This document shows positions 50,459 through 59,408 of a DNA stretch of 64,000 nucleotides, piece by piece (the stretch's first letter is position 1; each line of letters begins with the position of its first letter). The stretch comes from Bog-473 sp963834405. Its GTDB lineage: Bacteria; Actinomycetota; Acidimicrobiia; Acidimicrobiales; RAAP-2. The stretch spans positions 366,765 through 430,764 of the forward strand of contig CAWIBX010000006.1 of NCBI GenBank assembly GCA_963834405.1. The letters run 5' to 3'. The translations under genes were made by a program, and so were the position numbers. Under the pieces are notes generated by a model, which made no database searches, had not been told where the DNA came from, and saw nothing but the letters and a program-made list of their open reading frames with translations.

Positions 50459-52252
50459 GTGCCTAGGCGTCGCCGCTCTACAAGAGGCCCGCGGCGCGAC
50501 CACCTTGCCGGGTTACGGGAACTCGAAGCCCAGATGCCGGCCTCTGAGCCGTCAAGATCCCCTGAAGGGGCCGAGCGCCCCCAGGTCGAGAGAACCGCCG
50601 ATCATCCCGGCTTGCGTGCCCTCGGCGAGGAGGTCGATCGTGCCCAGCCCAGTCGAAGGGACCGCCGACGTACCGCTGGACGAGACAAGCGGCGTCGACG
50701 GGTCCGGCGCTGGGTGCTGATCGGCCTTGCCGGCGTTCTGGTGCTCGTCGGCGCGGCGGCCGGCTATGCCTACTACCTGACCCACGACCTGAACCGGGTG
50801 GAGGTGCACGGTCTTCAATCTCCCTTCAACTCCGGCGCCGAGGTCGGGTCGGAGAACATCTTGATGGTCGGATCGACATCTCGGTGTGCGCTGGCCGTCC
50901 AGAACCCCGCCTACGGGCTGTGTTCGGAGGGGGTCAACGGCGTCAACAGCGACGTCATGATGATCCTGCACGCCGATCCGGCCACGCACCAGCTTGCCCT
51001 CGTCTCGATCCCGCGTGACCTCTTCGCCCCCAACGCGCGCAGTACCGGGGCCAACAAGATCGACGCCGGCCTCTACCAGAGCATGTCCCAAGTGGTGGCC
51101 TCGATCGAGGAGGACCTGGGTATCCCCATCCAGCATGCCGTTTCCCTCAACTTCGACCAGTTCGCCAACATCGTCGACGCCTTGGGCGGCATCAACATGG
51201 CCTTCCCCGAGTCTGTCTTCGATGCCGAGTCGGGTCTCAACGTGCAGGCCTCAGCCTGCGTGCATCTCAACGGCACGCAGGCGCTGCAGGTCGTCCGAGC
51301 CCGGCACCTCCAGTACAAAGGGGATTCGACCAGCCCCTACGCGGAGGACTGGACCCAGGAGGCCCAGAGCGACCTCGCCCGGATCGACCGGGATCACGAA
51401 TTCCTGCGCGTGCTGGCCACCGCCGTGGCCAAGGACAACTTGGCTGACCCCATCACCGACCTGAACCTGATCAACTCGGTCAAGAGCGACCTGACGTTCG
51501 ACCAGTCGTGGTCGGTCAGCGACATGGCGAACCTGGTGCTCGCCTTTCACTCCGTCGACATCAACGCCGTACCCCAACTCACGCTCCCCGTCGCCGAGGT
51601 CTACGACCCCAACGGGAGCGGGGGATCCCTCCTCTACGAGGGCGGTTCGTACGGCCAGGTCGAGTTCCCCTCGGAGAGTTTGGACCAAACGACGATCGAC
51701 CAGGCGCTCGGGATCTCGGACACCGTCAATTCGATGACAGGCGAGCCGTTGCCAGCGCCCGCAACGGTAAGCGTCTCGGTCGAGAACGGCACCGGTACGT
51801 ATAACCAGGCTTCGGACACGGGGTTCGCGCTCGGTGCCCTTGGTTTCCACGTCGTGGGCCTGGGCGACGTCGCCTCGACGGGCGACGTGGCCGAAACCGT
51901 CGTCTATTACGGCTCTCTTGCGCCAAGCGCAGAAGCCGCGGCAGAGGCGGTCGCCCACGACATGACCGGCTCGGTCATCATGGCCTACGATCCAGGCCAG
52001 GTCACCGACGGCGCTCAGGTCACCGTCGTCACGGGCAGCCAGTTCGCCGTCAACGCCCCGGCGACGACGACCACGACGAGTTCCGCCAACTCGCCCGCGT
52101 CCACGACCCCTGCTTCCTCGAGCACGGCTCCGACACCAGCGTCGAGCGCCATCTCTGCTCCGTCGTCAGCCAACCCCGCGCTTGCCCCCTGGGACCCACG
52201 AGCCTGCGCACCAGGCGCCGTGCCGACCGCTCCGGTGCCGAACGAACCCTGA
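50459..52252 (+). CDS. LytR-CpsA-Psr (LCP) family cell-wall ligase
   Basis: Attaches anionic glycopolymers from lipid carriers to peptidoglycan. A basic cytoplasmic N-terminus (DRRRTAGRDKRRRRVRRW) is followed by one membrane helix (VLIGLAGVLVLVGAAAGYAY). The LCP domain starts near SENILMVGSTSR, with NSDVMMILHADP, LALVSIPRDLFAP, and the Arg-rich VVRARHLQYKGD. A C-terminal LytR_C domain begins VSVSVENGTGTYNQASDTG, and the tail is Thr/Ser/Pro-rich. The start is a GTG at 50459. At 597 residues it matches actinobacterial members. It appears monocistronic. Confidence 0.93.
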   Translation: MPRRRRSTRGPRRDHLAGLRELEAQMPASEPSRSPEGAERPQVERTADHPGLRALGEEVDRAQPSRRDRRRTAGRDKRRRRVRRWVLIGLAGVLVLVGAAAGYAYYLTHDLNRVEVHGLQSPFNSGAEVGSENILMVGSTSRCALAVQNPAYGLCSEGVNGVNSDVMMILHADPATHQLALVSIPRDLFAPNARSTGANKIDAGLYQSMSQVVASIEEDLGIPIQHAVSLNFDQFANIVDALGGINMAFPESVFDAESGLNVQASACVHLNGTQALQVVRARHLQYKGDSTSPYAEDWTQEAQSDLARIDRDHEFLRVLATAVAKDNLADPITDLNLINSVKSDLTFDQSWSVSDMANLVLAFHSVDINAVPQLTLPVAEVYDPNGSGGSLLYEGGSYGQVEFPSESLDQTTIDQALGISDTVNSMTGEPLPAPATVSVSVENGTGTYNQASDTGFALGALGFHVVGLGDVASTGDVAETVVYYGSLAPSAEAAAEAVAHDMTGSVIMAYDPGQVTDGAQVTVVTGSQFAVNAPATTTTTSSANSPASTTPASSSTAPTPASSAISAPSSANPALAPWDPRACAPGAVPTAPVPNEP

Positions 52253-52808
52253 ATCTTGACGGCGACGCGGCTCCTCGCGGACTGCCAGCTCGTGCCGGAC
52301 CACGAAGGGTCCGATCATCAACAAGGCGCCCTAATCGGGCCGTTCCCGGCGCGTGCAAATTTCGCGCCGGCACCGCGGATGAAGCATTGATCCCAGCCGT
52401 ATGGAACCGCCAGTGAGCTAAGGGCCATCCTCCGCAGCCATCCCTTCGGTCCGGAGGTTGGAAAGCATTCAATAAGCCCATGTCTCGTCGCTGGCGCCGA
52501 AGGGTGAGTTCGGGACGTGAACCCGCAGTTCAGAGACCCAGTAGGCCGGTTCTGCTCGTTTCACGGGCTCGGTCAAACTGCCGGTACTCGATGCCGACAA
52601 GATCGCTCACGACAGCAAGCAGACGCCCGCTACCTGGCCGTCGGTGCTGTCGCCATCTCGGTGGCGACTGTTCGGGCGCTTTCGCAGTAGAAGACGTCTG
52701 CGCGCACCGCTTCGACCGCGTTGCGGATGTGGACAGCGTCGACCCTGCCGAGACGTCGGCTTCTTTTGGGTATCTCAGTCGGCGTCGACCAGAAGCGGCC
52801 ATCGGTTG
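52253..52808. other. Intergenic region with repeat copy D
   Basis: No gene is supported. Bases 52383-52570 are the second copy of the dispersed repeat at 47821-48001. Confidence 0.45.
52383..52570 (+). repeat. Second dispersed repeat family, copy D
   Basis: Homologous to 47821-48001, best conserved at TTGGAAAGCATTCA, CCCATGTCT and TTTCACGG. Like copy C it lies in a convergent gap downstream of a plus-strand gene. Confidence 0.65.
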
Positions 52809-55130
52809 TCACGCGTACCTGACGTAGGCCCGTTCGATCTTGCCGTTGAACTTGAACGGCGCCTTGTCGTAGTAGTCGAGCGACACTGGGGATCCGAGCG
52901 CCATGCCGAAATCGAGACACTCGTTGGCGGTAAAGGCGATCGGGCAGGTCACAGGGACGGTGCCTTCGGCGACGAGCGTGCCGTTCACCTTTAGCGTCAC
53001 GTTCAACGGACCCCGCGGCATCGGCTCGGGATGATTCGTCTCTATTTCGAGCTCGACCTTGCCCGTCGGCAACTTGTCCACCGAACGGATCTTCGTCCGC
53101 TGGATCTCGAAGAGGTTGTACTCGTAACAGAGAATGCCGTCCTCGACGAAGCAGGTGACCCCACCCGAGAACCCGCCCAACTTGTAGAGCACACCGTTGG
53201 CGTCAGCGGGGATCTCCGCCTCGATGGTGACGACGTTCGGTTTTGTGCCGAGCGCGGGGGCGGAGAACTCCGGCACGCGGACGGTGTCGCCAAAGAAGGT
53301 CCATTCCGTGTAGGGCGGTGCCGGGCGCAAATCCGGGCGAAACAGCGGGATGTAAAGCGCACCGCCGATCGGCAGCGCATTGTTCTTCGCGGCCTCGATG
53401 AGGAAGAGCTCCTTCAAGTGATCGAGCAGTTCTGGCATCTCTTCCGCAAGGTCGTTGGCCTGGCTCCAATCTTCTTCGAGGTTGTAGAGCTCCCAGGTGT
53501 CCTTGTCGGGAGTCCATTCGAAGATGCCGGGGGGCACTCCTCGGACCCAGGGGACTCGTGGTCCAAACGCCGAGGCCATCCAGCCCTTGTGGTAGATGCC
53601 GCGACAGCCCAGGATCTCGAAATATTGCGTCTCCAATCGGCCCTCGGCGCTCGGGTCATCGAAGCTGTAGGCGAAGCTCACGCCATCGAGGGAGTCCTGT
53701 GGGATGCCGTTCACCACGCGAGGAGGTGTGATGCCGAGGATCTCGTAGATCGTCGGGACCACGTCATTGCAGTGATGGAACTGCGGGCGCGGGTTGGGAT
53801 CGGGCTTGATCTTGGCCGGCCACCGGATCGCCATCGGGTTGCGAGTGCCGCCGAAGTACCCGGCCAGGATCATCGTGCCCTTGTACGGCGTGCTGCCGGC
53901 CCAGGCCCATCCAGAGTGGTAAATGGAATCGGTCTTGGGCCCGCCAAGGACGTCAAGGCCACCAAGCCCATCGAGCGCCTCAATCTGTTGCTCAATGGTC
54001 GTGACGATGCCGTTGTGCGCCACCAACTCGCTGATCGTGCCTTCCTGGCCTTGCGCCGAGGTGCCGTTGTCGCCCCAGAGGTAGAAGATCAGCGTGTTGT
54101 CGCCGTAGCCGAGCGCTTCGATCTCGTCGACGATGCGCCCCGCCTGAACATCGGCGTGTTCGCCATAAGCGGCACACACCTCCATCAGCCGGCTCTGGAA
54201 TGGCCGCTCGCTCTCAGGGACGCTCTCCCAGGACGCCATTTGTTCGTGCCGTGGAGTCAGCTGCGTGTCGGCGGGGATCCAGCCCTTCTCCTTCGCCCGC
54301 TCGAACACCTTCTCTCGGTAGGCGTCCCAGCCGTCGTCGAACTTGCCCCAGTACTTGTCGATGTACTCCTTGGGGGCGTGGTGGGGGCCGTGGATCGCGC
54401 CGCTGGCCCAGTACATGAAGAAGGGCCGGTCCGGGGCCATGGCTTGGTGCTTGTGCAGCCAGTTGATGGCATCGTCGGCCAGATCCTCGTTCAGGTGGTA
54501 GCCCTCTTCGGGGGTCTTGGGCGGCGACACGAACGTGGTGTTGCGAACCAGGTTCGGCTCGAACTGCGAGGACTCGCCGGCGAGGAATCCGTAGAAGGAC
54601 TCGAAGCCCAGATTCGTCGGCCAGTTCTCGAACGGACCGGTCGGTCCGGCCTCGATGGCTGGTGTGTTGTGCCACTTGCCCCAAGCAGCGGTGGCGTAGC
54701 CGTAGTCCTTGAGCACTTCTGCTACGAGGGCGCTGCTCTTGGGAATCCGCCCGCTGAAGGCATCCCAGTCATTCGCAAACTCGGTGATGATCCCGGTGCA
54801 GACCCGGTGGTGATTGCGCCCGGTCAGGAGCGACGCTCGAGTTGGCGAGCACAGGGCGGTCGTATGAAACCGGTTGTAGCCGATCCCTTCGCCGAGGATG
54901 CGCTCGAGGGTGGGGGTGTTGATCTCGCCGCCGAACGTCGTCGGCTGGCCCGGACCCGCGTCGTCCATCAGTACGATCAGAATGTTCGGAGCATCCTCGG
55001 GAAGTCGACGTGGCGTCACGCGCGGCTCGTAAACCGACTCTTGCATCGAGAGGCTGACCTTCCCGGCCATCGGCGTCGGAGGGAACGGAAGGGATTCCTG
55101 CTTCTCCAACCTCTTCTGTGAACCGGTCAT
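52809..55130 (-). CDS. Sulfatase, formylglycine (Cys) type, with dedicated maturase
   Basis: A 773-residue arylsulfatase A-like enzyme. Metal-binding LIVLMDDAGPGQPT (Asp56/Asp57) and the active-site CSPTRASLLTGRNHH with Cys94 for formylglycine are clear, as are GKWHNTP and LWGDNGTSAQG. The C-terminal 180 residues (from APALGTKPNVVTIEAEIPAD) form a LamG-like beta domain, as in the other sulfatase here. The start at 55130 follows AGAGAGGAAGCACC. There is no signal peptide. It lies 43 bases after the radical-SAM maturase gene, so modification and enzyme are co-expressed. The substrate is unknown. Confidence 0.93.
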   Translation of the reverse strand: MTGSQKRLEKQESLPFPPTPMAGKVSLSMQESVYEPRVTPRRLPEDAPNILIVLMDDAGPGQPTTFGGEINTPTLERILGEGIGYNRFHTTALCSPTRASLLTGRNHHRVCTGIITEFANDWDAFSGRIPKSSALVAEVLKDYGYATAAWGKWHNTPAIEAGPTGPFENWPTNLGFESFYGFLAGESSQFEPNLVRNTTFVSPPKTPEEGYHLNEDLADDAINWLHKHQAMAPDRPFFMYWASGAIHGPHHAPKEYIDKYWGKFDDGWDAYREKVFERAKEKGWIPADTQLTPRHEQMASWESVPESERPFQSRLMEVCAAYGEHADVQAGRIVDEIEALGYGDNTLIFYLWGDNGTSAQGQEGTISELVAHNGIVTTIEQQIEALDGLGGLDVLGGPKTDSIYHSGWAWAGSTPYKGTMILAGYFGGTRNPMAIRWPAKIKPDPNPRPQFHHCNDVVPTIYEILGITPPRVVNGIPQDSLDGVSFAYSFDDPSAEGRLETQYFEILGCRGIYHKGWMASAFGPRVPWVRGVPPGIFEWTPDKDTWELYNLEEDWSQANDLAEEMPELLDHLKELFLIEAAKNNALPIGGALYIPLFRPDLRPAPPYTEWTFFGDTVRVPEFSAPALGTKPNVVTIEAEIPADANGVLYKLGGFSGGVTCFVEDGILCYEYNLFEIQRTKIRSVDKLPTGKVELEIETNHPEPMPRGPLNVTLKVNGTLVAEGTVPVTCPIAFTANECLDFGMALGSPVSLDYYDKAPFKFNGKIERAYVRYA

Positions 55131-55173
55131 CAGGTGCTTCCTCTCTTGGTTTGGTACGGGGTTCTCTGCGGCG

Positions 55174-56442
55174 TCAGATCTTTTGGTGACAGGCCTTGGC
55201 CTTGCGGCCACTCTGGCACGGGCACGGGTCGTTGCGCCCGGCCTGGGCCAGGATCCCCATGACCTCGTCGGCGTAGCGGCCTTGGCGCAGCAGATCGGCC
55301 ATGAGCCCCATGGGCCCGTCGATGTGCCCGAAGAACTCCTTGTAGCCGGCGCACAGGTAGTTGAGTCCGGGCTCGCCGTCGGGCGTTCGTATGAAGCGGT
55401 TCTTGGGACACTCTCCATGGCAGGCGAAGCGGACGTCGCATTCCCGGCAGTACCGGGGCAGGGTGTCGCGCTTGGCCTCACCAAAGGAGCGTTGTTGGGG
55501 TGAGGCCATGAGCTCGACCATGTGGGTCTCGAAGATGTTCCCGAGCAGGTAGCCGGGTTCGACGAAGTGGTCACACGAGTACAGGTCGCCGTTGTGTTCG
55601 AGCGCCACCGCGTTGCCGCACGTCTCTGCGAAGACGCAGAGCGCCGGGGGCACCCCTACCCACGAGGCCAGCGCGGCGTCGAAATGAGAGATGAACACGG
55701 TCCCCACGTCGTGGCAGAGCCACTCGTCGAACACGGTTACGAGGAACCTGCCCCACGCTTCGGGGTCGACGGAGCGTTCGGTGACCCTGTCGCCCTCCTG
55801 GAAGCCGGTGTCGTTGTCGCGCTCCACGATGGGGATGAACTGGATGAACCGGACGCCGAGCCCGTCTCGGAAGTAGCGGTAGACCTCGAGGGGATGGTCC
55901 TGGTTCGCCGCGTTCACCGTGCACAAGACGTTGAACTCCACGTCGTGCTGCCGGAGTAGCTCGAGGCCCCGCAGCACGCGCTCGGACGAGGGGTTTCCCC
56001 GCTTGTCGACCCGGTAACGATCGTGCATCTCGGGGGGCCCGTCGATGCTGATGCCGACCAGGAACCGATGTTCGGCGAGCATCTCGCACCACTCATCGGT
56101 CAGCAAGGTGCCGTTGGTCTGGATGGTGTGTTGGACCTGTTGGCCCGGCCGACGGCACCGCTCGGTCAGCTCGAACGCCCGGCGGAAGAACTCCACCCCC
56201 ATGAGCGTGGGCTCGCCGCCCTGCCAAGCGACCGTGACCTCGGGGGCCGAGGCGTGGGACTCGAAGAGCTGGCGCACGTAGGTTTCCAGCAGCGCTTCGG
56301 ACATTCGAAATCGATCGCCGGGATAGAGCGACTCCTTGGACAAGAAGAAGCAGTACTCGCAATCGAGGTTGCATATCGGTCCGGTCGGTTTAGCCAGGAT
56401 GTGAAATTCCCGTGGAGCGGTCGGAGGCCTGGAGTCGGGCAT
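55174..56442 (-). CDS. Radical SAM sulfatase-maturating enzyme (anSME type)
   Basis: Converts the sulfatase active-site Cys to formylglycine without oxygen. The radical-SAM cluster is CNLDCEYC (Cys24, Cys28, Cys31 from this start). The SPASM auxiliary-cluster cysteines follow (CVFAETCG, YCRECDVRFACHGECP, NYLCAGYKEF). The C-terminus ends in a SEC-C-like zinc motif, DPCPCQSGRKAKACH. I chose the ATG at 56442 because anSME proteins begin about 15 residues before FHILAKPTGPICNLDCEYC; the frame extends to a GTG at 56568. It is directly upstream of its probable substrate sulfatase. Confidence 0.9.
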   Translation of the reverse strand: MPDSRPPTAPREFHILAKPTGPICNLDCEYCFFLSKESLYPGDRFRMSEALLETYVRQLFESHASAPEVTVAWQGGEPTLMGVEFFRRAFELTERCRRPGQQVQHTIQTNGTLLTDEWCEMLAEHRFLVGISIDGPPEMHDRYRVDKRGNPSSERVLRGLELLRQHDVEFNVLCTVNAANQDHPLEVYRYFRDGLGVRFIQFIPIVERDNDTGFQEGDRVTERSVDPEAWGRFLVTVFDEWLCHDVGTVFISHFDAALASWVGVPPALCVFAETCGNAVALEHNGDLYSCDHFVEPGYLLGNIFETHMVELMASPQQRSFGEAKRDTLPRYCRECDVRFACHGECPKNRFIRTPDGEPGLNYLCAGYKEFFGHIDGPMGLMADLLRQGRYADEVMGILAQAGRNDPCPCQSGRKAKACHQKI

Positions 56443-56599
56443 CGGGACGGACTGGGGCCGAGAGCGCGCCCTCGTCGTGATTGCCACCGGCACGTCGCTC
56501 ACTTCGCCACGGTAACGGGGCATGCATTTCCCCGCAGCCGGTCGAGGATTCGGTCGCGAGGAATTCACTTGAGCTTGGCGCGGCTGTGGGACGGAGCGT

Positions 56600-57241
56600 T
56601 CAATCGAGCGACACGTCCAGTGCGTCGCGGGCGTAGGCGTTGAGCGCGGTTCGACCGAGTTCGATGATCATGGGATCTGGATCGGATCGGTCCCGGAAGG
56701 CCAGGTCCAAGATGCGATCCCCGAGCTCGACGACCAGGAGTAGCACGCGAGGGTCGGTGTCGGGAGGGGCGAGGTTCGCAGCGACCAGCGCTTGGCGCAG
56801 GCGTTCGGCGAGCACCTGGGCCCGCTGACGGACTTGCGCCACGACGGCCGGCGAACTTCTCCCACTGAGCCAGAGCCGAGCAGCGCTGGGGTGCTCTTTG
56901 TAGTAGGCCGCGTGGAGGTCCAGCTCCCGGTCGATGACGTCACGTACCGACGTGATCTGCCACGTCCGCTCGGCGGCCACGGCCTGGGCGTCGAGCGCGG
57001 CCAGGTGGTGCGTCACCAGCTGGTCGAGGATCTCCTCCCGGTCGGCGAAGAAACGGTAGAGAGACGGATAGGTGACACCGGCCCGGTCCGCGACGGCACG
57101 GGTGGTCACCGCCTCGACGCCCCCCTCGTCGATCAGTGCTTCCGCCGCGTCGAGGATGCGCGCCACGGTCTGGCGACTGCGTTCTTGGACCGGTTGGCGG
57201 CGCTGGGGTGCCGCGGTGGTCATCGACGGGGATCCTGACAC
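56600..57241 (-). CDS. TetR family transcriptional regulator
   Basis: A 213-residue regulator. The helix-turn-helix is in VEAVTTRAVADRAGVTYPSL and YRFFADREEILDQLVTHHLA; the effector domain has AAYYKEHPSAARLWLSGRSS. The start is at 57241 or at an internal ATG six codons later. It is divergent from the desaturase-reductase fusion at 57347. The palindrome at 57283-57301 between them suggests it represses that operon. Confidence 0.88.
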   Translation of the reverse strand: MSGSPSMTTAAPQRRQPVQERSRQTVARILDAAEALIDEGGVEAVTTRAVADRAGVTYPSLYRFFADREEILDQLVTHHLAALDAQAVAAERTWQITSVRDVIDRELDLHAAYYKEHPSAARLWLSGRSSPAVVAQVRQRAQVLAERLRQALVAANLAPPDTDPRVLLLVVELGDRILDLAFRDRSDPDPMIIELGRTALNAYARDALDVSLD

Positions 57242-57282
57242 GCCGCGGGCGAGGGCGATCTTGACCCAGTCATGCGATAACT

Positions 57283-57301
57283 ATAACATGAGTGTTGTTA
57301 T
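57283..57301. promoter_or_regulatory. Inverted repeat between TetR and desaturase fusion
   Basis: ATAACA (57283-57288) and TGTTAT (57296-57301) around a 7-base centre, in an A/T-rich island unlike its GC-rich surroundings. It is a probable TetR operator over the divergent promoters. Confidence 0.55.
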
Positions 57302-57346
57302 GTTTTCTAGAGGGACCGCACGCCGGTACCGGGCGCGAAACCACTG

Positions 57347-59398
57347 ATGGCCGTCTCCGTGCAGGCTCCCCCACGCGTCGGTGGCACGACGACCCGGGGA
57401 CTCCCCGATCCGGGTGGGTCGGTGCCGAGGAACTCGTGGCCCACGGTCTCCCTCTTCTTTGCGGCTCTCGCGGTCTTCGCCTTCTCGAGCTGGGCGGCGA
57501 TCGAGCATCAACTCCCGTGGGCGCTGACCGTTGCGGCGAACGCCCTCGCCATCTTCGTCATGTTCACGGTGCTCCACGACGCCGCCCACCGCTCCCTCAG
57601 CACGATCGGTTGGGTGAACACAACGCTCGGCCGGGCGGCGATGGTGTTCGTGTCGCCGGCCATGGCGTTTCCGGCGTGGTCGTTCATCCACCTCGAACAC
57701 CACCGCTGGGCCAACGACCCTGCACACGACCCCGATAGCTTCGCGAGCTCCGCGACGGGGTGGCAGACGCCTCTGCGCTGGCTCTTCATGGACGGTCCCT
57801 ATGTGGCCTTCTACACCCGACAGCGAAAAGGGCGCCCGCGCAGCGAAGTCGTCGAGACCTCGCTGTTCATGGTCTTCACTGTCGGCCTCATCGTCACAAC
57901 CCTCTTCACCGGCACGTTCTGGCTTCTCGTCCTCGTCTACCTGATCCCCGAGCGCATCGCGCTCTTTGTCTTGGCGTGGTGGTTCGACTGGCTGCCCCAC
58001 CACGGGCTCACCAGCACCCAGCGGGCCAACCGCTACCGCGCCACGCGGGTTCGGGTGGGGATGGAGTGGCTCTTCACGCCGCTGACGCTCTCGCAGAACT
58101 ACCACCTGGTGCATCACCTGCACCCGTCGATCCCCTTCCACCGCTATGGCGCGACGTGGAGGCGAAACCAGGAGGCCTACCTCGATCGCGAGGTCGCCAT
58201 CGCCACCGTGTTCGGACGCCAACTCACTTCCGACGAGTTCCGCGAATGGAAAGAGCTCAACCGGGCTCTGTGGCGCCTCGTGCCGGTGCGATCGCCGAAA
58301 GGAACCTCGTCGCATCCGGAGTTTCACCGGCTTCGGGTACGCAGCGTCGAAGCGCTCACCGCCGACAGTGTCGTCATCAGCTTCGATGTCCCCCCAGAGC
58401 TCCGCGCCGCGTTCCGTTTCCAAGCGGGCCAGCACGTCACGGTGCGCACCGACATCGGTGGAACCTCGGTCCGGCGTAACTACTCGATCTGTACGCCGGC
58501 GACCGAGGGCGAACGGGCGGAACTGGCGATCGGCGTCAGGCACATCGACGGTGGAGCATTCTCGACGTTCGCCGTCAAGGGATTGCAGGCGGGCGACAGC
58601 CTCGACGCGATGACGCCGACCGGAAGCTTTGGCAGCACCCTCGACAGCGCCGCTGACGATAGGGCCGCCGAGGGACGCTATGTGGCCATCGCCGCCGGGA
58701 GCGGGATCACGCCGATCCTGTCCATGCTCCAAACGACCCTGGCGGTCGAGCCCACGTCGATTTTCACGTTGATCTACGGCAACCGCAGCGCCGAGACGAC
58801 GATGTTCGCGGACACGCTCGAGCGTCTCCAAAGCCAGTACGGGGAGCGCCTCGAGGTGTTCTACGTGCACTCGCGCGACCCCGGCCACCCGCCCGCGCTG
58901 AGCGGACACATCGACCGGGACAAGATGAACCGTTGGCTCGGGAGCACCATTGTGCCCGAGACGATCGACGACTGGTTCCTCTGTGGCCCCATCGAGCTCG
59001 TCACAGCAACTCGCGACACGCTGGTCGAGCATCTCGTCGATACCGACCGCATCCACGTCGAGTTGTTCCGCGGCTCCGACCGAAACGACGCCAGGGACGA
59101 GCAGTACCCCCGAGCGACCGTCACCGTGCGCCTCTCCGATTGTGAACGGACCTTCGACGTCGCTCCCGGCGACAGCATCCTCGAGGCTGCGCTCTTGGCG
59201 GGTGTAAATCCGCCCTACGCGTGCATGGGAGGCGCCTGCGGCACCTGCAAGGCGAGCCTGGTCGCCGGGAGCGTGGAAATGGACCACGACTTCGCGCTCA
59301 GTAGCGCCGAACTCCGCTCCGGCTACGTCTTGACCTGCCAATCACACCCGACGAGCCCGAGTGTGACCATCGACTACGACCGACACCCTAAGAGTTGA
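57347..59398 (+). CDS. Fusion of membrane di-iron desaturase/hydroxylase with PaaE-like flavin reductase and [2Fe-2S] ferredoxin
   Basis: A 683-residue self-contained redox enzyme. Residues 1-310 are a membrane fatty-acid-desaturase/carotene-hydroxylase domain with His boxes HDAAH (77-81), HLEHH (115-119) and HLVHH (253-257), plus several hydrophobic helices. Residues 320-580 are a ferredoxin-NADP-reductase module with FAD motif RRNYS (377-381), the nucleotide motif AAGSGITPILSML, and the C-terminal FLCGP. Residues 590-683 are a plant-type ferredoxin with Cys626, Cys631, Cys634 and Cys664 (CMGGACGTC). Electrons can pass from NAD(P)H through FAD and [2Fe-2S] to the di-iron site in one chain. 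It is first in a four-gene operon. Confidence 0.92.
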   Translation: MAVSVQAPPRVGGTTTRGLPDPGGSVPRNSWPTVSLFFAALAVFAFSSWAAIEHQLPWALTVAANALAIFVMFTVLHDAAHRSLSTIGWVNTTLGRAAMVFVSPAMAFPAWSFIHLEHHRWANDPAHDPDSFASSATGWQTPLRWLFMDGPYVAFYTRQRKGRPRSEVVETSLFMVFTVGLIVTTLFTGTFWLLVLVYLIPERIALFVLAWWFDWLPHHGLTSTQRANRYRATRVRVGMEWLFTPLTLSQNYHLVHHLHPSIPFHRYGATWRRNQEAYLDREVAIATVFGRQLTSDEFREWKELNRALWRLVPVRSPKGTSSHPEFHRLRVRSVEALTADSVVISFDVPPELRAAFRFQAGQHVTVRTDIGGTSVRRNYSICTPATEGERAELAIGVRHIDGGAFSTFAVKGLQAGDSLDAMTPTGSFGSTLDSAADDRAAEGRYVAIAAGSGITPILSMLQTTLAVEPTSIFTLIYGNRSAETTMFADTLERLQSQYGERLEVFYVHSRDPGHPPALSGHIDRDKMNRWLGSTIVPETIDDWFLCGPIELVTATRDTLVEHLVDTDRIHVELFRGSDRNDARDEQYPRATVTVRLSDCERTFDVAPGDSILEAALLAGVNPPYACMGGACGTCKASLVAGSVEMDHDFALSSAELRSGYVLTCQSHPTSPSVTIDYDRHPKS

Positions 59399-59408
59399 GG
59401 GAAGAGTC

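Noticed and set aside
53031..55121. A 696-codon plus-strand frame opposite the sulfatase
   Set aside because: It is a shadow of the sulfatase; no domain, and the sulfatase has full catalytic motifs.
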